From assembly GCF_028769735.1 (NCBI RefSeq), contig NC_088173.1:6717038-6781037 (forward strand): a stretch of 64,000 nt of DNA. Reading direction: 5' to 3'. The notes beneath the pieces were generated by a model. It did no database searches and was not told where the DNA came from. It saw only the letters and a program-made list of their open reading frames with translations. Below are positions 42,701 through 58,000 of the stretch, piece by piece. The position numbers were made by a program, and so were the translations under genes. The DNA comes from Zonotrichia leucophrys gambelii (Eukaryota; Chordata; Aves; Passeriformes; Passerellidae). Numbering within the stretch: the first letter of the stretch is position 1; the number at the start of each line of letters is the position of its first letter.

Positions 42701-45700
42701 GGAAATGCTATGGGCTTGAGGTCAGGCAAACTGCTTGAGACTTACAGCAGTAACTAAGTCACACAACCTACCTTCACAAATGGGCACTGGCCAGCAATTA
42801 CAGAAAATATGCAGCCCCTATAAATCAGATCCAATGTTAACACAAGCACAATATTCCAGTAAAAGAAAAGAATTAAATTACTATCCTTGTGACAATTCAC
42901 ATTGTATACCAAAACTAAAAATGTTACTGCTTTATTAAGGGCTTCTAAATTACACAGACATATGCTGCCCTCAAAACTAAGAGTGGAAATTTTCAGCAAA
43001 TTTACTGCAGGAAAGACGACCACCACTATGCTCCATGTGAAGAAAGGACAGAAAAAGTCAGGAAAGGACAGAGTGAGGTAAGGCATGCCTGCCTTTTATT
43101 GCAATCCTTTGTGGAAATGCCTCAAACCAGTCTGTAATAGAAAGGCCTTGCATCACCTCTTGGATAACACTAGCAAGTCTCACTGAAAATCAAAACTGTC
43201 ATGGCCGTGGAAACTCTCAGTGGTTTTGGCATGCCTGCTTAATTTGGGAAAGGAAACCTTGCCACAGCTCAATAGGCTTCCAGAGGATGAACAAAAACCA
43301 CTGTTCAGATATCAGAGCTTTCATACCTAGCTTGCTGCAAACAAGTTGAAAGAGTCTATTATAGCAGAAAGTAATACGCAGTCTAAATACAAGGCTCACT
43401 GACAGCTTCCCTGTAACAGCCTGAAAAGTGCTTTCATTCTTTTAAATTGAAATGCACCATAAAATACTTAATCTTTACTGCACTACATAGAGAAATGTCA
43501 GATATTAAATATTTAACATTTCCCATTAGCAGGATCCCACTAATGGGAGCACTAAAACTAGGAAGTTAAGTTTCATAAATGTACACTCTTTCTCCCTCAG
43601 AGCTACCTGTTTCTTTCATGCATTGTTGCCATACAGCTTCTTTATTATTATTATTATATCTATTTATGATCTGCTTGCACTTTTTGGCATCTAATTACTT
43701 TATAAATTAGCTTACAGTTGCTCAGAGTGAAAAGGCAATCCCAGGCTTTTCCCAGAGGCATTAAGATGATGAGGAGTTAAAAGTTAATTTATAACTAGAT
43801 CTCTAAGGAAAGACACATAACCGCCACAAAACTGACCTTCTTCTTTTTGTCTTCCATCCCATAAACAGTAGAAAGTATAGTGAAATTAACAGAGTTCCTT
43901 ACATATACAGGGCACCTGATTCTCTGGGTCAGCCCAATTATTTGCAGAAAATTTGAAGTGATTATGACTCTACTTTGTTCTTCTTTAAAGTTTTTTCCAC
44001 AATGCTATTAAGAACAGCCAAAATGGAAAGTACAAGAGGTCATACCATGACCACCTAAACCAAATAGGAGTTACAACCACAACACCTCAACTCACAGTCA
44101 CTTGAATATCTTGACATTTCCAAGAGTCCTTAATTTTATTTATAGATTCACAGGACAAATCACGTCAGAAAGAGATCATGAGAGGTCTCTCTAGTCCAGA
44201 CTCCTGCTCAAAGCAGGGCTTGCTCTGAGGTCACAGCAGGTTGCTCATGGCTTGGTCAGGTTGGCTATTCCAGACATCCAAAAATGGAAGCTGCACAACC
44301 TCTCTGAGCAACCTGATCTCCACTTGGCTCTTTTCTATAATTTAATATATTTAAATAAACCAGGAATTAACAAGAAGAAAGATGCAAATAAAAACAGATT
44401 TCAGATTTTCACTTTTCATTTTTTCACTTTTTGTCTTACTTAATTGGAGTATCTCTGGTCCTCCTCCAATTTTAAAACTCTGAACTACAAATAGGTATAC
44501 AATGGTAGCTTACAGAAAGCTATTAATGCAATTCCACGGGAAAAGGAAAAATTCCATCCCAACATCTGAGCGATTTTCCAGGCACCAGTAAATAAATCCA
44601 TACAAGAAGACAGTTTTATTAGAGGCAACATTTCTTTACTTGGTGTCTGACAAGTATTGGTTTAAAATGCGCATTTCTGACTATTTACACAGAACTAATT
44701 GATTTTATCTTGGAAATACTGTACACTGAAAAAAGTGCCAACTGCACAAAAAGAAACACAATTGTTTTCTACACTAGTACAAGGCCAACAAGAGCTTGTG
44801 ACTCACTAACCCATTTGATAAAATGGCAAAGAAACCAACATGAATCAGATAATAATGTAACCAAATGTGGAATACCTGAATTATTGCTGTTCTTCAAGGT
44901 GAAAACAGCTATTCTCACTCTATTCCTCTCTTACCAGCCTTTTCAGAGGTGCTTGACTGAGATTAACCCATCTCACTACCTGACTATCATCTTTTAAACT
45001 TGTCTTTAAAATGTGCCCAAGATCACCAAGTGTGCAGTAAAGACTGCAGTATCTCTGAAATGCTGATGGAACCCGGTTCTACAGTTCTGATTCCTAAACC
45101 ACAGCCACTGACGTGCAGCAACAAGACTGTGGAAAGAATGAATGACACTGGATGGAAGGAGGAAGTGACCAGAATATACAGAAAGTCTTTTGTAAACCCT
45201 TCAGTGAAACAGAGCACACCACCTGCCAACTTGAATTGTCAACCCAGTCGGTTTTGGGGGGAGTTGCACAAAGCTCCCTCAAAAGAGCACCTAGTCATGT
45301 GAAGGCAACAGGACAGGCACTGTGTCCATATTCACCTCCAGGAATCTGAATTACCAATATGCTAAACAGATTTGTCATGATAAACATTTGTCATGCTAAA
45401 GAGATTTTAATTAGTTTGTTTTAAAGATAGAAATCCCTTCAGATGTAAAAAGTCTGCAGGATCAGTTGAGACGGTGTTATCACTTAATTGACCTTGCTAG
45501 GCCATGTTCTATAAAGAAACATTCACTTTAGAAAACAAGATGGGTCAAAACTGTTAATCCTTTCCCAAGTTTTTGTGTATCTCCAGCATTTTCTCCAGAA
45601 TTTGGAATGGGATAGAAGGAAAAACAGAAGGCAGCAAACTTCATTCTAAACCAGAAAATAAAATGTTAAATTCAGGTATGCCATTCAATTATTTAATGAC

Positions 45701-48700
45701 AGTTAACTTGGGCTGAGGACCTTTTTACTTCTTTGCCATTAAAATAAATCTGAAAAACCCATGAAGATTAATGCTAATTAACTCCACTCCCATTTTAATG
45801 GTAGCACTATCCTGTCTCTTTCACAACCCCAAGAAGGAAAGGCAAACTTAATTAAAGAGGAATTCTTTTCCTTTCCAAGTTCATCTAAAGGTTATTTCAC
45901 TATACACAGAACATAATACTTGATCATCTCTCCATTTACTGTAAAATGTATTTGTTCCAGCTAAGTTCACTCACCGTCTTTTTCAGAATGTCTGGAGAGA
46001 TTATGATTGAGAACAAAAATACATCATCAAACATTGAAACATTTCTGTTCCATGGCACAGTGCAACTTCATGTCTAATAATGCAGGCGCTAATTCTGATT
46101 TTAATGATTTTATAAATAAGAAAGAGACCTCACCTCTTAAGATGCTTGTTGTTACAACACTTCAGCTACCCTCATAAACTCAACAGTAAACTGCATGTAC
46201 ACAGCTACCAGCAATTAGGCAAAAAGTGCCCCCATTTTGCTCTCTGTCCTTCAACTAATTGGAGACATTACCATGACTAATAAATCTCTGGGCACAAGTG
46301 ACTAAAGACTAAATAAGTCTTTTCAACATCAGGCAACGTGCTTCTCTTCAGACACTAATATCATAGGTTTTTGTTCTCCTTTAAATACGAGAAAAATCAG
46401 TCAGGTGACCTTTGTGCTGCAATTAACATCTGTCAAGTTATGCAATGAACTGGAAGAAAAACTAATATAGGGAAACTGTTCTGACTGCTACTTGCATCAC
46501 GCATGTCAATGTCATAAGTGAGAGAATTTAAATATAGCTAAGCATCAATTTAGTTGTCCATTCCCAGGCTCCTATTCCTATCCAGCACACGGAAGGATAT
46601 CCAGTCTTCCAAGATGGGCTGATTTATAGGGAACCTGTAGATCTCTGGAAAAGTAGACACTTGTCAAGGAACCTGAGTTATCTCTGCTGAAGCTTTAAGT
46701 TTGTGCAGAAGCAACTCAGTCAAGCTCTTGGTACCTGTGAGGTTCAGACAAATTTCACAGGGGCCTCGTCTATTTGGAGGTAGTGATCCTTCTGTAGAAG
46801 AAATACTCTGATTATTATTTAATAAATAAATAAGGAGGAAAGTGAATGTTTCAGATAATTTCCATGCTGAGAGAGCTAAAATAAATACACTTCTCTCCTT
46901 GTTGCCTTACATATGTGAATGAAAACAGTAAGGTTAGTTGAGTTACTTCATTTACGTGAGGATCTTCAGTTGCTTCAGGAGTTTTACCAACACAGGAGTA
47001 GGGCACAGTGACACTTACCTAAATGATGAAATATGCCATAAGACAGCTGTTATTCACTGCCTGTGCTCCCCAGGATACATCCTTTGTCTAAATATAATAC
47101 AATTTAACCTTTATTTTGTATTACTTAAAAAACCCCAAGAAACAAATTTAAAAAAATATTTCTTGAAGTATTAACATGACAGATTACTTTGTAAACAATA
47201 ATACTGGCCTTCATAACAAGTCAGTCAAGACAGGGAAGTTTTTCAACAGATCATCTAACCAGACACTAGCTTGCTCCAGAACACCAAGCACTGTATGCTT
47301 GTATGTGGTAAAGTGTATTTATTTCATGGCCCCATCAATGTGAGGTCAGAGCTCACCTGAACTAGCCAAATTCCACACAAGAAAAAAGACCTAAAGCTCT
47401 GCTGAAAAGCTAAATATGGTCACTGACACACCTATGTCCAGAGTCAGACATTTGTAAAGAGGCTGGTGATGATTCTAGCTCAGAAGACACAAATGCAAGT
47501 ACTTAATTGTGCCATGTGAATGACCAGGGCATAGGACCAGGTGTAGATGAAAATCGGAACTCTGGCAGGATGATAAGTTTAAGAAATGCCTGAAGCAGAG
47601 CAAAGTTCCTTATATACAGAGAAAAATGCAACTTCAATGTGAAATGAATAATTACTCTCATGTCAGAAATTTAAATTATATATTTGCATATGTTCTTGAA
47701 TCTTCTTAAGATAAAACATGGAAGGATGTCAGACAGACTCGTAGTACCCTCATAAGCTCAGAATTTAGCAGCACTCCTTCAGGTATGCAAATACTACTCT
47801 CAAATAGAAAAAATAATTAGGGCCTCATAATCATGACTCATAAAATAGAACTCAATTTCATTTTTCTAGAAAAGACTTGGAAGCTCACTATCACTGCTAG
47901 CTGTCAGTAGTGAACAGTTTAAAGCATTCACTCTCAAGACTCATCTCTCAAGACTTATCTTTTAGACTTTACGGCTGACTTCATAGTCATCAGTTCCGTT
48001 ACTGTGGAAGTGAACTCTTGTATTTCATCATCAGCATCTTCACTGATATGCTTTATGTGTCACAGAAATTTTCTGGGAAAATAAAAGTAACCACAAGCAA
48101 AAAAATACAGCTACTGAAAATATGTGTCCAAAAAGCACTACTTACTCCTGGTAATCCTGTGGGATATACAGCCACTGATATTATAGTCCTTCCTCTTTAT
48201 CCTTCCCAAAGTGGTTTACATTCTCTTGACAAAAATCTCTTTTCCCCCCATCTATTCCATCTCCAACGTTTTCATCAATTTCCCCCCCTTTCTGCCTTGC
48301 CAGACTTGGGCATATTCTTTTGTGTGTCAAAATGTATTTCTCTCTCCCACTGAAGTATGTTTTCCTTATTCCCTGTATCTTTTCTCCAGTACACCTACCA
48401 CATACTGTTAGGTTGATTCTTCTTCTGAATACACATAGTGCTTTGTGCTATTTGTTTTATTTCATTTTTGTCTGGCTGTTTATAATTTCCTGCCCTGCTT
48501 CTTCTTTCCATTCTTCTTCCTTGTTGTTTACTGAAGGGGTTAATTTGGACATTAATTATCAGGGAAAAGTGTGGAAAAAATATTAGGAATTCCTACACAG
48601 AAATATTTGAACACTAGATTAGAAGTATAAGCTCCATGGAGAAGTTCACTTGGTATTAAACAAGCTTTTTTGCAAAAAAATGAACAATCATAGCAATAAC

Positions 48701-51700
48701 AGAATAAAAAAATGCATCTCTGGTGTTCAATCCCTGTAAAAATTGTTGCCTATGTATCTGAGTGCTCGGACTATTAACCTTGTGATATCTTCATACATAT
48801 CACAAGTACTGGATGATTAAGATCTTTTGAGTCGTTACATCTTTGAAGCACATCTCTGAAAGATATTAAACATTTTCTCCAACAGACAATAACTTCAGTC
48901 CAACTAATTTTAATCTCTTTAATCTTTTAAAAAAAAGTGATACCTTCACTTAAAAGCATTATCACATTTCTCATAAAATCTTCAACATCTTTGTGACACT
49001 TACATATCAAAAACTAATTCAAAATTACTGAACAATACAACCAGACTTAACTCTGAGCACTGAATAAAGGCACAATCTGACAAAAATATTTATAGAAACG
49101 TGGATTTTTAACAAGAGGAACAGATACTATTAAAGCTATCTTCTGAGAGAACAATTTTGTTCTGAGATCCACACAAATTGCTCTTCTCCAAGTCAATTTT
49201 CACGTAATGCGGCATGCTGTTTGAAATAACACTGGTCAAATGCTATTAATTCAAATGGATTTTAGAGATCTCACTAAATTGTCATAAAGACTCAAAGTAT
49301 CTCAGATATTCTTTATCCATCAGTCTTCTAACATAACACAAAGTTTATCTTCTCTCCTTGAAAGTTCATCCAAAGACTGATATGGTCAGACCAGTATAAC
49401 TGCTGCCTCTACTCCTATCAAGCTGCAGCCCAGAAATCAATTGACAATTTTTCTCACATCTCTGTAGCCAAGTACAGGTAATTCTCTGTACCACTTCAGA
49501 GCTGCTGGATTCTCAAACATATTCAGCTTGATTAATATAGCAATCTTACTTTGACCATGTCTTTATCTCCATATGTGATGACAAAAATACTCAGTTGTGG
49601 AGACCTGAGGCAGAAAACTACCTGTTTCTACAATTCTCTTTTTGTGCCACACAATAGAGAGCAACAATTTTGCACACAGAGCAAAACAAAACAAAAAATA
49701 CAAGCTGATTTCTGTAATTTTCCAGAGAAATTACTAGTTTTCACATAAATTTAGAAGGAATCTTAAGAAGTTTACTTCTAGTCAAAGGGCCGAATCTGAA
49801 TTTAGACTAGGGTGCTTGCCTAATCCAGCTGGTATATAAAAATTCCATGGAAAGACATCCCAAACCTTCACTGGATATCTTGTTCTGCTGTTTAATTATC
49901 TTTCTAGTAATTTTTTCTTTATATCTAGTACAGATTTCACTGTTGGAATTCATCACTGTTGTTTCTCATTTTCTTACCATGCACCACTAGGAAGTGCCTA
50001 CCTCTGTTTTCTGGATTGTCTCCCAGTAAATGCTGGGGACTGATGCTGAATCCACACCAAGTCATCTTTTCTCCAGTCAGATCAGCCCTTGCCTCTTAGG
50101 GACAGGTGCTCCTGCTTGACCCCCTTGGTATCCTCTCCTGAGCTCCCTCCACTTTAAACCCTGAACTGGATGCAGTATCTACATGCAGTTTCACAAGGGC
50201 TGAGCTGAGGGAGACAGTCAATTTCCTCACCTTCCTGAATGTGTACCTGATCCCATAGCCCAGGAGTCTGCTGTGCCAAGATGCCATGCTCTCCAACAGC
50301 AACTCCAGGTCCTTCTGGAAGAGCTGCTCCCCAGCTAGCTAGCTCCAGTCCTGCTGAGGGGGATTTTCCATTCAGGTGCAGGATTTTAGCACTCATCCTT
50401 GATGACTTTATAATATTCCTGTCAACATATTACCCCAGGATCTCCTGCTCCCTCAGAACAGCAGCCCTGTCTGCAAACATACAAATTTGGTAAAATAGTA
50501 ATATTTCAAAATGGAAAAAAAATGTCTTTAAGAAACATTTTATAATAAAATCATTATTCCTGATGCTCTGAGGAGTTCTTGCTCCACCCCAGACAAAGGA
50601 GGAAACAGGGCACAGTTCTCACTTCTCTTCCCTTGCAGCAATTATTTTGTCTTCTGATTACAAACTCGAAGAACATGTTGTATGATGTCTTTTCACAGAA
50701 TCATGGAACCATTTAGTTTGGAAAAGACCTCTCAGATCATTAAGTGCAACCTTTGACTGATCATCACCTTGTCAACTAGACTACGGCATCAAGTGCCACA
50801 GAGTTGTTTCTTGAACACCTCCAGGGATAGTGACTCTACCATGACCCTGTTCAGCCCCCTCCAATGCTTTCTGGGAACAAACGCATCCCAATGTCCAACC
50901 TGAACCTCCCCTGTCACAGCCTGAGGCCATTTCCTCTTGCCCTGTCTCTAGTTGCCTGAAGAGGTTGACCCCCACCTTTACAACCTCCTTTCAGGCAGTT
51001 GTAGAGAGTGAGTGATAAGGGCCCCTTGAGACTCCTTTTCTCCAGGCTAAACAACCCCAGCTCCCTCAGCCACTCCTCATAGGACTTAACCTCTAGATCT
51101 TTCACCAGCTCCATTGCCCTACTTAGGACACACTCCAACACCTCACCTTTTTTCTGATAATGAAGGGGCCCGGAACTGAACACAGGACTTGAGGTGGAAT
51201 CTTGTTTTCTCAGTCGGTAAGTTTTACCTTCTTTGTGGGTTTTGGCCAAAGCACGCAATCAAACAACCAGAATGTAAACAGCCATAGAGCACTGTTCATC
51301 TAGACAAAGCAGCAGGAAACAAATGAAGACTTGAAAAGAAAGTACAAGGATAACCAAAGCAAATTATAGAACCTAAGTAGTGTCCAGGTTTAGAGCAAAT
51401 TTGGGGAAGAATCCCTCAAAGGAGCTCCGGTGGGAAAAAGAGATCCAATCGGCCCCTCCCCACCACTGGTCTGGGAGGGAAAAAATACCTCCTTGGAGAA
51501 AGGGGGAAAAACTCTGGTTATTAAACAATAAAACCAAAACCATATCAAAAAATGAGACCCCTTGCGACTCTAAAAGAGATGACAAACTGAGAAAACCCTG
51601 TCCCGGGGTTGCAGCTCACTCAGTCTCTGATCAGTCCCTCCGGTGCTGGAATTGTCGCAGGCCAGGCCTGGCCCAGTGGGCCAGAGATGTGAGCTCCGGT

Positions 51701-54700
51701 GCTCTCCCGGGTGTTCAGTCCAGAGCAGGTTTCAAGAGGTCCAAAGAAAAGAAAAAAACACAGTCCAGGGAACTTCTTTGCCTCAGCTAGCTAACACTAA
51801 CTAAAAAGCAAAAGAAGAGCTCTGTCCCGCTGTCTATCTGCGGAGGAGTCCAGGAGGAGGAATGTGGGGGAGTGGAGTACAGTGTCTGGAAACAAACTGC
51901 ATGCTTCTTCTCTCCCCACTCTTCACTCTCTGGAACACTCTTAAAGGTGCAAAACTTATTATTCAACATAAACAGAATGAGACGATTGGGGATAAAAGCA
52001 TCATATGGTCAACCCAGGACAAGTAGATATAACTGAAGAGGGACAACAGGTATTAAACAAAGGTCAAAATATCCCCAAAGTGCTAAGGAAGGACCCAGTG
52101 TTGATAACTTCTCTGGCTATGTGAAACACGTACTAACCATGGCAGTACCAGATCTCCGGGAAGTTTCAGACTGATCCCCACACAAAGACACAAAGACAGG
52201 AACACATAAATCCATGTGTCACACATCAGCACACCATTCACACATTATCTACACTTGACTCATGAAAGGTTAATTGCCATCAAATTCAAAATGAGCAAAT
52301 ACACTGTTGATGGGCTAAGTGCTTTGATCTAAGATACACTTTCCATAGTTAAACTAAACTTAAAACAAACCTTTGATAAATGAATGCTGAGAACCATAAC
52401 GTCAAAAAAAGATGTTAACCTAATTAAATGCCATACAACACTAACTATAAAATTCACCAAATTGCAAAGTCAATTTTCTACCTTAAAATATCACCAGCAT
52501 CTCAAAAAATATATCAAATGAGCAATCCCTTATAAGGTTTTTTCTCAGTCATTTAAGCTGATGGTATTTCAGCATATCCATTTGAATATTTGATCTAACA
52601 CAATTCATCATATATTTCCTGCAAAATCTTCAGGTGACAAGAAATCTACTACAACCCTTCACAAAACCAAACTTCTGTGAAATAGTTCCAAATTGTGCTA
52701 CACATGTGAGCAGGTGCCATCCTCCTCCCACAAGAGCCAAATAAATATGCATGGACTGAAGCAGCAACAGAACCAGAGACTTCCATTGAATTGCACACTG
52801 TAATTGCAGCAAATAAGTAAATTCAGCTTGAAATTACAGAAAAAGCCATGCAACTACAATAACTAGGCAATGACAACATGTACCCACTAGAAATATAATT
52901 AATAGGCTCTACTGAAATTTTAGTGTAAAATTAGGCAATTATGGACTAATCCAAAGGTCAGTTAAGTTAATGAATAATTGTATAGAGAGATGAATATACT
53001 CTGTAAGGACTAATGGAAATACCTAAACCATATAATCAAAAGCTTGCTGTCTCTATGCACAAAATTGTCTTCTCTGATGTTGTGTATTACATTACACATG
53101 TCTTTCAAACAGAAGAATTACACCTCTTGTTAGATGGTAACTAAAATTTTTCGTAGTCAGCGTTGTCCCCTGCTGGACACAACCCACAGGCCATCAGCTG
53201 GATGGCCCTCACTGGCAAAGCAAGAACCTAAGGTACAGGTCCATAGGTCACCTGTAGCAGGTCTAACACAACCCAATCCATATCCAATGGCTGTATGGTG
53301 ATGGTATTAAGAACTGTTCTCCTCCAGAGAAAACAAGGAGGACACTTTATTAAAAAAAAAATCATCTACATAATTTATTCTGTCATGCAAATTTAATATT
53401 AGAAAATGAAATAAAAATTTTTTTGTGACTTACATTAACAGTTTACCACCTAAATGGACACTTAATGCTACATTTTTTTACTAGTATAAATTCTATCCAG
53501 TCAAACTTTATTTAGAAAGAAAAATTGGACAATAATACTACATTACCACTAATAATAATAACACTTAGTCCCTCATGGTACATTGCCTTAAACAAGAAGA
53601 TAACCATATTAAAGGAAAGGACTAACAATCTATTTGAGACATCAAATAATTTAATCCAAAGAGGATGTATCTCCTTTGTTCTACCTCAGATTTTTCCTAT
53701 CCACTAAGTCTGTCTTCCTTAAAACAAAGAAAAATTGCTGCATATAAATTTAGAAACACAGAATTAGCCATTCACACCTTACCAGACACGAATGCAGTGA
53801 CACAGAAAAGGATTTGACAACCAAGGCAAAAGAACATGAGTTACACCTGAACAATATTGGAGCTAATCCTGTGAGACAGAATCTGAGCAGTATGAAGCAG
53901 TATCTCTTCTTCAGACAAAAAAATGGAAAGCGCTTAAAAGTGGTCAAGCAAATAATGAAATATTTTCTGAAGAAATGCAGGTATCTCAGTTTACTCATGT
54001 GAGAGGAGAATGTAAGTGGCTATCAAGTCATCTCTAAAACTACACCTACCAAGGATGTGCTTCAAAGATTAATTCATATGACTGCAGCATGGCTAAACCC
54101 AATTCAGTGGACATTTCCACACTGCAGAGTGTCTCCAATTGTGACACATTTTTAAACAAGTTTCATTTTGAACTAGATCATTCATCCTGCAACAACTGCT
54201 TGGAATCTAACCACACTGGAGCTTCTGATGTGAGGAGGCTTCTACAACATATTATGAAAGACTAGGCTGAAAAGAGAAAGACACCAGGATGTTTTCTGAT
54301 CAAAACACTGATTCCTTTAGGAATTTTCGAGATTCACTTGAGATGCTCTGAGTTCTTGTCAGGGCAAAACTTTGCAGAGGCAATCAGAACAAGGAGGAGC
54401 TTTGATGACTGGTTATCTTGTCGGAGAGCAGATGGATGCAGACCACACTCTGCTCCTGAAGAGCAGCTGCAGCCATTGGTCTATGCCTTGAGGCTACCCT
54501 GCAGAACCAGAAGTATAAAAGAAGATGTGGATTTCCCCTCAAAGAGATGCACATGGGGATCCAGTGCCTGAGCCAGGGGTAGCAGGTTCCACTGGGAACA
54601 GGAGATCCACTGGCTGGAAGCCAGAGAAACCTCAGACTAGAAATACTGTGTAATATTTCATCAGATTCCTCCTCACCAAGTCTGTATGCAGAGACTTAAT

Positions 54701-55010
54701 TAAACTGAAGGAGCAAACCTGATAGAGGCACCAGAGTAAATTTTCCAGTTTTGTTTAGCCTCTTATACATCCTTATATAAGACCAGATTATCTCAACAGA
54801 TTCTGGAAAATTCTGACTGGAAAATACTGACTGGAAAATCCCCAATTAAAGTATATTTTAGAAACTATTTATTTCCATCAAATCCATATCACTGAAATTG
54901 CCCTCTTCTTTCAAGTAAGTTCTGTTCTGATGAATTCCAATGACCTTCCTAATCTCTCTAGTTACCTCTATTAGTTCAGTGTTGCTCCATGATTTACCAT
55001 TTTAGGTTTA

Positions 55011-55041
<31 letters not shown>

Positions 55042-58000
55042 ATATATGTATATATATATATAATCAATTTTTTACATAGGCCTGTAGGCCACTGAACTCA
55101 CCACATTATTTTCAGTCTTAAGTAATGTTTGCATGAGTAAAAATTCAAAATCAAGACTTCTGTGTCATCTTCAGATTAATTCAGTTGCATCTGAATTACT
55201 CTGTACAAATTATTACTATTCAGAGAAATTGTTAAGAAATAAAAGTTAGTGTCATTGTCATCCACCAGCCTTTAAAGGTTCCTGTCAGTGTGTTACAGTC
55301 ATTTGTAATTTATACTTGTCTCTGCTGCTCTTTTCCAGCTAAGTTATGATATTGTTATTTTACTCATGCACATGACCAATTTAGGGAGCAGTGCAAGAAA
55401 GTTGTGCAGGTAATTCAAAAAGTGCTACTCTCTTCTACCATAAATGGTACTACAAAAAAGGGGTTTGAGACAATCACTTTTGGTTTTCTGTGAATTCAAC
55501 ACATATGACTCTTTTAGTTTATATATATGTATGACAGCCCAAACCAAAGCAACTCACTTTCAAACAGTGCATATACCTAGTCCATTTAAGTGGTCCTACA
55601 TGTTAGGTGTTCTGTTTTAACCAGATTAATACAATCTGTCTAGAGCTTCAAAGAAAAAAAAACACCTCACTGTTCTCATGATCCCCTTGTAATCTGCTCT
55701 GTAGATAGACTTCTGTATTCAGAAAAAGAACAAGCTCAACAAGTGCTCACCTGTAAACTTTTCTGTCCAGCTCAAAAAGGCTTGAATTTGCAGCAAAGGT
55801 GCCTTTTTTAACATCAGGCAGGTTTAACAAACAGAAAGTTAAAAGTAAATGAAAATTTGTTTCAATTTGATGAGAGCCTTTTCTTTACTTAACAGTTTGA
55901 CATAGTTTGAAGGTTTCCTTGAAACTGTAAGAAGATTATGTGCAAAGACTATAAGTATTTCTCAATAGTTAGGTCTCTTTAAACTTCATACCAACAAAAG
56001 AAAATATTAACAAACTTTCAATAAAATAAACTGCATTTTAAATCACTGGGACTGCTGAATAACAAGTTCTTTGTTGTCACATCATGAACAAAGCACATAA
56101 GAGTGAGGATAATAATGAATAAACATCACAGATGTTCAAATGAAACAGTAAATCACTATTATCAAGCACTAAGAAACCAACATTGTTATGACAGGCTTAA
56201 CTCTGATCCAGGAATTTATATGAGAGAAAAACGTAGGCTGTATTATATATTTTCCTAACAGATACTTTGAAAAGAAAATATCACTTGACATTTGTACTTG
56301 CTGACAGTTGCATTTCAATAGAGCATTTATAATTGCTTTTAAAACATCAGATTACAAATTGAAAGGGAAGATATGGCCAAAATTAAGTTAAGCTTAAAAT
56401 ATACCTTTAGGCATGCTGACCAGCACATACCATTTAAAGAAGTATAAATTGGAAGAAAAGTTACAGTTATGGTGTACTTGTATGGGTGGAACTGAGAAAA
56501 TAACATTAATTATATTGTCAGTTCTTATGCTCTGGCTATCAATTATCTGTTTATTTGAATTCAACAAGAAAAATGGGTTTGTCAGACATTGAGGACTGCA
56601 GTAACTGCTGGGTAAGTACTCTTTCCCTGCACATATCTTGTAGAAAGGCTCACAGCCCAATTTCTGCTATAGAAGAGGTCTCTCAGATTGACAAAAGTAG
56701 TCTTTCAAAATACTGACCCATGGAATTAAATCAAGTGCATTGGCCATTCTGATCTGTTAGTGCTGAAGGTGAAGAACTGGAGGTAAACAACTTCTTTATA
56801 GGAAAGAGTTCCTACACTTTGTTGTGGGAAGTTTGGTGTAATGTCATGGAACAGCTTTTGGGGCAGTGTCTTAATAGAATAAACTCTTGGTTGGGCTCAA
56901 CTTCCAGTGCCTTTGCTTAGGCTTTAGCTCCATTTGTTGCAGCTGAAGCAACTTTATTCATACTCAGCACAAAGAACTTTGTGTATACATGCGTACTAAA
57001 AATGATGCAATTTGCATCCTTTTAAAAGTATCTGTTGAAAAGGATATGGCTTTCTGTTGAAAAGAATGGCTCCTGCAAGATAGTTTTAGAAAAACTGGCA
57101 GAGTTGGTGCAGCCTGGTTTACTCTTGAGAAAAAGCATTACTCCTGTATTTTAGTTTGAGCTTCAAGGAAAATCTTGGGCTGAAACTATAGAGAGGCATC
57201 CAAAGAAGCAGAAAAACAGTATTTCCATCCTACTTTGTAGCAGACTTTAAAGAGTGCCAAAGGTCCTAGGCAAGTACCCATGAATTGCAATGCACTACAT
57301 AGCAGAGAACCATGATCTGCAACGCATGTCCATTTGAGGTCGCTTAAAAGGAAAAAATAGGAGGGGGGGGGGAAATCTTTCAAACACCATTTTTTCATGT
57401 AGCCTCTGAAAAAAAAGTCAAGGCTGAAAACAGCTGATTCAGATACACAGATATTCATACCAAAGGTTCCCTTTTATCTGAGATGTCCTGGAACACAGAA
57501 AAAAAACCAATGCATATAAGTTACCTCTTTTTCTCACTTCTTATCAACTTATTTATAGATTTTAATGCTAATGAGATGCAGCCATGGTAATCTGCACCCA
57601 ATTTTATAATCCCAACCATAGTCTGACAAGCAAAGCAAAATAATTTTTTTTTTTCGGCTAGTTCTCCTCCTTTGTTACAAAGTCTTTGAACTGATAAATT
57701 AGCATGCATATTCTTTTCTCTCAAACCACTTGATAATTTCTTTCACACCTGAGGTACACTACGATCATTAAGAAACATTCTGAAGATGCACAGCTGCACT
57801 GGTATCATTTTCATCAATGCCTTTGAAAAACATTTCCATAATTTATCAAGGTTTTAAAAGACACAGGTTAAGAAAAGTATAATCAGGGGTTTTTCTACTA
57901 GGATAACACAGAAGCCTTCTGAAGATGAGAGATGCGATGAGATCAAAATACCTCACACATCATTCAGTGTGGTGAGGGGGTCTAGGTGGACTTTAAAAAT

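Noticed and set aside
51380..51790. 136-codon open frame
   Set aside because: Lies inside the solo LTR and has no protein resemblance.
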